Shown piece by piece: positions 57,553 through 64,000 of a DNA stretch of 64,000 bases. The translations under genes were made by a program, and so were the position numbers. Origin of the DNA: Pochonia chlamydosporia 170 (Eukaryota; Ascomycota; Sordariomycetes; Hypocreales; Clavicipitaceae); the NCBI RefSeq assembly GCF_001653235.2, contig NC_035793.1:3782001-3846000 (forward strand). The letters run 5' to 3'. Numbering within the stretch: the first letter of the stretch is position 1; every line of letters starts with the position of its first letter. A model generated the notes under the pieces. It saw only the letters and a program-made list of their open reading frames with translations, did no database searches and had not been told where the DNA came from.

Positions 57553-60210
57553 ATGTCCAAGGTATTCGTCGGCAATGTCAAGAGTGTGTTGAGCGGTGAC
57601 ACACTGATCTTGACGAGCCCCAACAACCCCGCCGCCGAACGGAACTTCTCGCTCGCATATGTCACGGCCCCCCATTTGAGACGAGATGGAGACGAGCCTT
57701 TTGCTTTCCAGTCTCGCGAGTATCTGCGTAACTTGGTCGTCGGGAAGCCAGTCCAATGCACCATTCAGTACACCATCCCTAACTCTGGCCGAGAGTTTGG
57801 TACCGCCAAGCTGAAGGATGGCAGCGAGCTACCCGACGAGTTGGTCAAGGCCGGATGGCTAAAAGTCCGCGAGGATGCTGGCCGCAAGGAAGAAAACGAG
57901 GAAGTCCTGGAACGTCTTGAAAAGCTCCGCGGCTATGAATCGCAGGCCAAAGCCGAAGGCAAGGGCTTGTGGGCCAGCGGCGGTGGCATCATTGAGGTCC
58001 AGAATGACCTCGGTGGCCCTGATTTTATGAAGGAGTGGAAGGGCAAGACGGTTGAGGGCGTGGTTGAGCGAGTACTCAGTGGCGACAGACTTCTTGTAAG
58101 ACTGTTGCTCTCAGAGAAGAAGCATGTGCAGCCTATGACACTCATTGCCGGTATTCGCACACCTGCAACGGAGAGAACAGTTCCATCCACCGGTACCACT
58201 CAGCCAGCTGAAGAATTTGGCAACGAAGCCAGGCAATTCGTCGAAAGCCGCCTGCTGCAGAGACAAGTCAAGGTTGAGATTGTTGGTGCCAGTCCTCAGG
58301 GGCAGCTGGTTGCCACCATCATCCACCCCCGTGGTAACATTGCTGAGTTCTTGCTGCAGGATGGCCTGGCTCGATGCAATGATTTCCACTCCACCATGTT
58401 GGGTGAGAAGATGGCTGCTCTCCGAGCAGCCGAGAAGCAAGCGCAGTCTAAGAAGCTGCGACTCCACAAGCACCATGTCGCCAAGGCTGATGGTGGCAAC
58501 CAGGAGATGACGGTTAGCAAGATTGTTGGAGCTGATACCATTATTGTGAAGAACAAGGCTGGGGCCGAGAAGAGGATCAGCTTCAGCAGCATCCGTGGCC
58601 CCCGTACCAACGAAGCGAGCGAGAGCCCATTCAAAGAGGAAGCGAAAGAGTTCCTGCGTCAGAAATTGATTGGAAAGCATGTCAAGATCAGCATCGACGG
58701 CAAGAAGCCTGCCACTGAAGGATTCGAGGCTAAAGAGGTGGCCACAGTTACCGAGAAGGGCAAAAACATTGCCCTTTTGTTGGTTGAAGCTGGATGGGCT
58801 TCCGTCATTCGTCACAGAAAGGACGACACCGACAGAGCCTCCAACTACGATGAGCTTCTGGCAGCCCAGGAGAAGGCGAAGGAGGAGCTGAAGGGAATGT
58901 GGTCGGGCAAGCCTCAAAAAGCCAAGCAGTATACTGATCTGTCAGAAAACACGCAAAAGGCCAAGATTATGCTTGCCACCCTACAGAGACAGAAGAAGGT
59001 TCCTGCCATTGTCGATTTCTGCAAGGCTGGCTCCCGATTCACACTTCTTGTTCCCCGCGAGAATGTTAAGCTGACGCTGGTTCTTGGTGGCATCCGCGCT
59101 CCCAGAGCTCCACGCCCAGATGGAGAGGGCGGCGAGCCGTTTGGCAAGGAGGCCTTAGAGTTGGCCAACCGACGATGCAACCAGCGAGATTGCGAGGTCG
59201 ACATTCATGACATGGACAAGGTTGGCGGGTTCATCGGCGCTCTGTACATCAACCGCGAGAACTTTGCCAAGGTATTGGTAGAAGAGGGCCTCGCCTCCGT
59301 TCACGCATACTCTGCTGAAAAGTCTGGCAACTCCGTGGAATTGTTTGCCGCTGAGAAGAAGGCCAAGGAGGCACGAAAGGGACTGTGGCACGACTACGAT
59401 CCTTCACAGGAGGAGGCATACGAAGAAGAGGAGGTTCCCGAGGAGACACCTGCTGAGACTGAAGTGTCTCTAGACAAGAAGCCTACCGATTATCGCGATG
59501 TTATGATTACCAACATTGACGGCAACGGCAAGATCAAGATTCAAGAGATTGGCAAGGGAACCGCCTCCCTGGAGACGATGATGAATGAGTTTAGAAAGTT
59601 CCACCTGGACTCAAAGAACAACAAGCCTCTCGGCGATGCTCCCAAGACTGGAGACTTTGTTTCGGCCAAGTTCTCTGCAGACGGACAGTGGTACCGAGCT
59701 CGTGTTCGATCCAACGATCGCACCGCCAAGGTGGCCGAAGTGCAGTATGTCGACTACGGCAACAGCGAAAAGATTCCCTGGTCCAACCTTCGATCTCTGG
59801 ATCAGAGCCAATTTGGTGTCCAGAAGCTCAAGGCCCAGGCCATCGATGCGTCTTTGTCATTCGTACAGCTTCCCACTGGTGCTGATTACTTCAATGAGGC
59901 TATTGGCGTCATTGCTGAGATGACTGAGGGTAAGCGTCTGGTGGGCAGCTTCGACTTTGTGGACAGCAAAGAGAATGTCAGCTACATCACCTTGTACGAC
60001 CCCAAGTCAAACAACGAGCTGCCGGGCTTGAACGACTCCATCAATAAGGAGGTGGTTGCCAGCGGCTACGGCATGGTTCCCAAGAAGCTCAAGACGTGGG
60101 AGCGAAGCAAGGCGTTTGAGCCGTACCTCAAGCACCTTCGCGAGATTGAGAGCCAGGCTAAACAAGACCGTCTGGGCATGTGGGAGTATGGTGACATTAC
60201 TGAGGATTAG
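57553..60210 (+). CDS. Tudor-SN (SND1/p100) multi-nuclease-domain protein
   Basis: Single exon, 885 residues. Four staphylococcal-nuclease-like (OB-fold) domains lie at about 1-140, 165-310, 320-460 and 480-620; each has the VLSGDTLIL, VLSGDRLLV or IVGADTIIV type strand and ends KGLW or similar. A Tudor domain (about 700-760: ADGQWYRARV, VQYVDYGNSEKIPW) is inserted before a partial fifth SN domain at the C-terminus (ending RLGMWEYG). This is the classic SND1 architecture. The protein is a conserved RNA-binding factor implicated in RNA decay, splicing, stress granules and transcription coactivation. A long antisense ORF (58111-58917) is a shadow of the second and third SN domains. Confidence 0.96.
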   Translation: MSKVFVGNVKSVLSGDTLILTSPNNPAAERNFSLAYVTAPHLRRDGDEPFAFQSREYLRNLVVGKPVQCTIQYTIPNSGREFGTAKLKDGSELPDELVKAGWLKVREDAGRKEENEEVLERLEKLRGYESQAKAEGKGLWASGGGIIEVQNDLGGPDFMKEWKGKTVEGVVERVLSGDRLLVRLLLSEKKHVQPMTLIAGIRTPATERTVPSTGTTQPAEEFGNEARQFVESRLLQRQVKVEIVGASPQGQLVATIIHPRGNIAEFLLQDGLARCNDFHSTMLGEKMAALRAAEKQAQSKKLRLHKHHVAKADGGNQEMTVSKIVGADTIIVKNKAGAEKRISFSSIRGPRTNEASESPFKEEAKEFLRQKLIGKHVKISIDGKKPATEGFEAKEVATVTEKGKNIALLLVEAGWASVIRHRKDDTDRASNYDELLAAQEKAKEELKGMWSGKPQKAKQYTDLSENTQKAKIMLATLQRQKKVPAIVDFCKAGSRFTLLVPRENVKLTLVLGGIRAPRAPRPDGEGGEPFGKEALELANRRCNQRDCEVDIHDMDKVGGFIGALYINRENFAKVLVEEGLASVHAYSAEKSGNSVELFAAEKKAKEARKGLWHDYDPSQEEAYEEEEVPEETPAETEVSLDKKPTDYRDVMITNIDGNGKIKIQEIGKGTASLETMMNEFRKFHLDSKNNKPLGDAPKTGDFVSAKFSADGQWYRARVRSNDRTAKVAEVQYVDYGNSEKIPWSNLRSLDQSQFGVQKLKAQAIDASLSFVQLPTGADYFNEAIGVIAEMTEGKRLVGSFDFVDSKENVSYITLYDPKSNNELPGLNDSINKEVVASGYGMVPKKLKTWERSKAFEPYLKHLREIESQAKQDRLGMWEYGDITED

Positions 60211-61620
60211 ATGAATTGGACTGGGATCAATAAAAAACAGCTATGAGTAGTTTATAGCTTTAAGGAGATTGGATCGGGATAGCATGATGTACACGAATAC
60301 AAAAGTTATCACTGCATAGAGGGTGTTTTTCAGGACGGCAGCTAGGGTTCTTGAATCTATGAGGGTATTTCAGCGCATTCACATGTCTATCCGCAAACTC
60401 GTGGTCGATTTTTTTTATGTTGAGAAGACGACAAGTTAGACTGAGCAGGTACGTCATGTTGCATGGGAAAAGGAAAATAGCACCCATCACGTCCAGTCCA
60501 CAAATGTATCCAGTGTTTTGAGTGACAGGTTGCCAAATGACGTCGGGCCAAGCGGGGGTCCAATTTTTTGTGTATCGAGGCTCCGCTGTGTGCGTGAGAG
60601 GATGCAGAGAGCATGGGATGGATTTGGTTTCTGAATCGTAAATTGCGCATGCTAGGATGATGTAGTGTGGTGATGTGATGGTTAACTGTGCTGTGGGAGG
60701 TAAGGCAGGTGAGTAGAGAAACTGATTGTGGTAGTGGTAAGGAAATATTTTGGATTCTGCTAAGGCGACTAGGTGATCGACGATTAGATCTAGATTGTGG
60801 CAAATTCGGGGTTCATGTGCATCAGAATTTTATCGATTTATTGTCCTCGAGACTCAAACATGAAGGTGTATTTTGTCCTTTGACATTCTGTCAATCTGTG
60901 CAAGTGGAATGTAGCCACTCCGATTGTCGGTGGACCCGAAAAGGCGGGCCGGAGCACAGGAGTCCGGCCAGCCACTTGCGGCAGATGTAGGCGTTGGGAG
61001 CTAGGATGTCCAGTGGCTAAGCTGGTGACTGAGCTTCAGTCAGGCAGTTGCAGTGGTTGGAAAGCACTGACAAAGACCAGTCATGATTTGACCAGACATG
61101 AGGAAGGAGCAACTTCAAAGATTGCCCCGCTATTGCCAGATGGAGGGGTGCGCGCCGGAGACAGCCAAAGCAACGCAGAATGGAGGGGCAACCACACATT
61201 TGTACCAGAAAACGGTCTCAATCCAGCACAGTGTTTGCACAAGCCCACGCCAAAGGATGAGCAGCTCCCGTTGGTGGGAATCGAGGCATGAAATTGTGAC
61301 AGGCCCAATGTAATTTCATCTACGGACAGGATGTACTTATGAATAAACGATGGCTCGTCGTTGCCACTTGCAAGAAGGAGGCGTCGACACAACCCGCACC
61401 CAACCAGTACGACCGGCGGTAACGGATGCCCATTGATTATCCACCCATTATATCATCATTTCGAAACCTTCTCCCATTGCGTCCAACACACCAGTTGCTA
61501 CAAAAAGTCAACGGTTCCCACTTTACTCTTTCCTTTCTGAATCCCCTCCCTTTCTTTTTTATTCTTCCCTTTCATTGCATAACCACATCTGTTCATCGCG
61601 GAACTTACATCCCATTCATC
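60211..61620. other. Intergenic (Tudor-SN 3' region, transaldolase promoter)
   Basis: 1.4 kb between two plus-strand genes. Short ORFs on both strands carry no domains. GACCAG/CCAGAC words lie at 61075-61098 and a strong pyrimidine-rich tract at 61500-61620, just before the transaldolase ATG. Confidence 0.5.
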
Positions 61621-63169
61621 ATGTCCAACTCGCTCGATCAGCTCAAGGCCGCTGGCACCGTAAGTTGCATCCAGACCCCGCCATCTTTGCCCCTCCTCAC
61701 CGAAGCTTGATGAGCTTTCGTTTGGGAATCGGGCGTTGAGGAATTGCCACGCAATCATTGGGAGATTTCTTCTACATGATTGATGGAAGCGTGGCTACTC
61801 GTTCTGCCTTTTGGGTACCTTTTTTTGGTGAAATGGAAGCTGACTGTTTGTTTTTGCTATTAGACTGTGGTGTCTGACTCTGGTAAATTCCCGCATGGCC
61901 TTTCCCAACATTTTGTTTTGGTGAAGCTAACATTTTGTTTTCATAGGCGACTTTGAATGTGAGTAGCTTCGACTCTCGGTCGGCTAGGCAGCTGATTGCT
62001 TTCTGGTCCTTGCGGTTCTCATAGTCGCGGGACCAGCATACATGACTGCTCTGGAGCTCAATCCCGTCGGGAGAACAAAATGCTAACACTTCACAGCTAT
62101 TGCCAAGTACCAGCCTCAGGATGCCACCACCAACCCTTCCCTCATCTTGGCCGCCGCCAACAAGTACCCCAAGTTGATGGAAACCGCCATTGCCTACGGC
62201 AAGGAGAAGGGTGGCGACATCGACTCCCAGGTCGACCATGCCCTCGACCGCCTCCTCGTCGAGTTTGGCAAGGCCATCCTCAACACACTTGAGAAGAAGG
62301 ACGGCAGGGTCTCTACCGAGGTCGACGCCGCTTTCTCCTACGATACCAAGGCCACAATTGGCAAGGCTCACCACATTATTGACGTAAGTTGTCCCCCAAA
62401 ACACAGTAACCGTATGAACCGCCGCTCACTGACTTTCACAGCTCTACAAGGAGCAGGGTGTCGACCCCAAGAGGATCCTCATCAAGATCGCCTCCACCTG
62501 GGAGGGCATCCAGGCCGCCAAGGTCCTCCAGTCCGAAGGAATCAACTGCAACCTGACTCTCATGTTCTCTTTGCCCCAGGCTATTGCCTGCGCCGAGGCC
62601 GGGGCCTTCCTGATCTCTCCCTTCGTCGGCCGCATCCTCGACTGGTACAAGGCTCACGAGAAGAAGGAGTACACCAAGGAGGAAGATCCTGGTGTCGCCT
62701 CGGTCAAGCAAATCTTTGAGTACTACAAGACCTCTGGCCACCCTACCATTGTCATGGGCGCTTCGTTCCGTAACATTGGTGAGATTACCGAACTTGCTGG
62801 CTGCGACTACCTGACCATTTCTGTAAGTTTTTGCTTTCCATTTTTCCTTCGCTCTCTTGTCATAGTCGCAACTAATACTAACTATCAAAGCCCAACCTGC
62901 TCGAGGAGCTCATCAACTCCACCGAAGCTGTCCCCAAGAAGCTCGACGCCTCAAAGTTCGCCTCCGCGGAAGCCAAGGCCAACTACAAGAACAAGTACAT
63001 CAAGGACGGCAAGACTCTCAGCGAAGACAACGAGGCTCAATTCCGAGCCGACTTTGAGAAGGTCCAGATGGCCGTCGATAAGCTAAAGGAGGGTATTGAC
63101 AAGTTTGCCGCGGATGCCGTCAAGCTTAAGGGTATCATTAAGGAGAAGATTGAGAAGCCTAGTGCTTAA
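61621..63169 (+). CDS. TAL1: Transaldolase
   Basis: Six exons, 61621-61659, 61864-61882, 61947-61958, 62097-62383, 62442-62822 and 62891-63169, give 338 residues. The second and third exons have just 19 and 12 nt and are needed to read [29 protein letters not shown], the conserved N-terminus. The Schiff-base Lys is at about residue 134 in [24 protein letters not shown] and [11 protein letters not shown] complete the TIM-barrel signature. The enzyme transfers a dihydroxyacetone unit between sedoheptulose-7-phosphate and glyceraldehyde-3-phosphate in the non-oxidative pentose phosphate pathway, in the cytosol. The length is slightly above yeast Tal1 because of a Lys/Glu-rich C-terminal helix. 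All introns fit consensus. Confidence 0.97.
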
Positions 63170-63588
63170 GTCTGTCTGAAACGCTCAAGGACGAATATTA
63201 TAATGATGGATGAAAATGAAAAATGAGTGGCGACTCAGAGGAAGAATTGAAAATGACGTCATGGCTTGGAAGGCGTTAGTGGGCTTTGTGAGATTGTAGC
63301 CTTGCTGGCAGAGGAGATAATATATTTATTGCTGTCAATGGCCGACGAGAACGTGACGGTTAAAATGACTTATTGTGAATGTATCGGGTTGGATGTGACG
63401 TGATGTGGGATGTGAGACAACCGATGACGTGCGGCATATAAAACTGGAACGACTATGGTATATTATCTAACGTGCTCTAAAGAAATTGGTATCAAGTAGG
63501 GTATCAAAGTTTCAACGTTGTCATGCCATCCACGGCATTACAAGGGTATCAAGTTTCTCGTCACAGCTCCAGAATCTACAGCCACCAT
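63170..63588. other. Intergenic between convergent genes
   Basis: 419 bp separating the transaldolase 3' end from the phosphatase-like gene on the minus strand. Nothing recognisable. Confidence 0.55.
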
Positions 63589-64000
63589 CTACGTCCCCTT
63601 TCGTTTCCGGGCCACTTTGCACGGAACCTGAATCTTGTCATAGGTGAACCCCTTCCTCCCTTTCGCCTTCACAATCAATGCTGTCAAATCGCCGCCCGCG
63701 GCGCAGCCCGAGTCCAGGCCAACAGTGTACCTGGTCTCTGTGAACCCCATCTTTGCGTCGTGGCCGTACATGACGGTCCGCCGGTGGCCCTCCTTAACAT
63801 GACTCTTCTGGTATCTGTTCCATGCTTTGGTCCATCGTTCGCCGGAATGGTCGTCTATAGGGACGGGTATGACTTTTTGCGCCTCCTCGACGTCGTCATC
63901 GTCTAACTCTGCATTTGAAGTCTCAGTGCGTCGTTTGAGTTCATCCTGGGGGTATATCAATGTACGCATATTCATGACTGCCCATGGATCCTGCTTTTCC
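63589..64000 (-). CDS. C-terminal part of a calcineurin-like metallophosphoesterase (Ppn2-like), cut by the window edge
   Basis: The frame is open from the stop at 63589 to the right edge, so the 5' part of the gene lies outside; 136 residues are visible. The upstream sequence (KQDPWAV) continues in the same frame before MNMRTLIYPQ, so the ATG at 63975 is internal. The end of the metallophosphoesterase fold is seen: MYGHDAKMGF, with the His that typically binds metal, then RYTVGLDSGCAAGGDLTALI. Both resemble the yeast vacuolar endopolyphosphatase Ppn2 and related Ser/Thr-phosphatase-like proteins. The basic end (CKVARKRKGT) may be cytosolic or lumenal; the membrane anchor and catalytic N-terminal motifs are not in view. 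Confidence 0.78.
   Translation of the reverse strand, partial: EKQDPWAVMNMRTLIYPQDELKRRTETSNAELDDDDVEEAQKVIPVPIDDHSGERWTKAWNRYQKSHVKEGHRRTVMYGHDAKMGFTETRYTVGLDSGCAAGGDLTALIVKAKGRKGFTYDKIQVPCKVARKRKGT

Noticed and set aside
58111..58917. 268-codon antisense ORF in Tudor-SN
   Set aside because: It is an antisense shadow of a GC-biased coding exon; the plus strand encodes clear SN domains.
1..64000. Mobile elements, CRISPR arrays, rRNA and tRNA genes
   Set aside because: No transposase or reverse transcriptase motifs, terminal repeats, spaced repeats or cloverleaf-like A and B boxes were noticed by eye; a tRNAscan run could still find a tRNA.

Overview
The window looks like a gene-dense stretch of nuclear DNA from a filamentous ascomycete, most likely a sordariomycete of the order Hypocreales. 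The genes have short introns (about 50-110 nt, GTANGT-type donors, CTNAC-like branch sites), and the gene set is typically fungal: 2EXR proteins, GH55 glucanase, a Rom2-type RhoGEF, a SEA-complex WD40 protein, yeast Fmp46 and Ppn2 homologues. The placement rests on protein flavour and intron style; I cannot name the species. No transposons, rRNA, CRISPR or tRNA genes were found.

Layout, left to right. 1-10.5 kb: a small secreted or membrane-anchored protein, an alpha/beta hydrolase, a weak small ORF, and two neighbouring 2EXR-domain genes. 11-23 kb is a housekeeping block: the WDR59/Mtc5 homologue of the SEA/GATOR2 complex (minus), Ubc13 (plus), then on the minus strand ATP synthase subunit d, NAC alpha, ribosomal protein eL14 and a small hydrophilic protein. 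23.8-32 kb: a membrane desaturase-like enzyme, the Fmp46 mitochondrial redox protein, and a long unrecognised gene with an RRM-like segment whose frame is interrupted by two in-frame TAG codons. 32.3-34 kb: a complex I B8 subunit and a mitochondrial pyruvate carrier subunit sharing one divergent promoter. 34.8-40.3 kb: a Rho1 GEF with DEP-like, DH, PH and CNH regions. After a 3.3 kb gap, 43.6-53.6 kb is an accessory block: secreted GH55 glucanase, a divergent homogentisate dioxygenase-like enzyme, an intronless cytochrome P450 and a MATE transporter. 55-64 kb is again housekeeping: Cu/Zn SOD, Tudor-SN, transaldolase, and the 3' end of a Ppn2-like phosphatase running off the right edge.

Many genes serve mitochondria and central metabolism (ATP synthase d, complex I B8, pyruvate carrier, Fmp46, SOD1, transaldolase) or growth control and protein synthesis (SEA complex, NAC, eL14, RhoGEF). 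Coding exons were assembled by hand from splice consensus and family knowledge; every multi-exon model given adds up to an integral number of codons.

The observation most worth following is the gene at 27227-31727. Two TAG codons (28781 and 31038) break an otherwise continuous 1,459-codon frame, and both can be drawn in small hairpins with the A in the loop. This is the pattern expected of fungal genes whose UAG is changed to UGG by A-to-I mRNA editing in the sexual stage, though a decaying pseudogene is not excluded. Second is an unexplained frame change inside the WDR59 homologue next to a run of six G.
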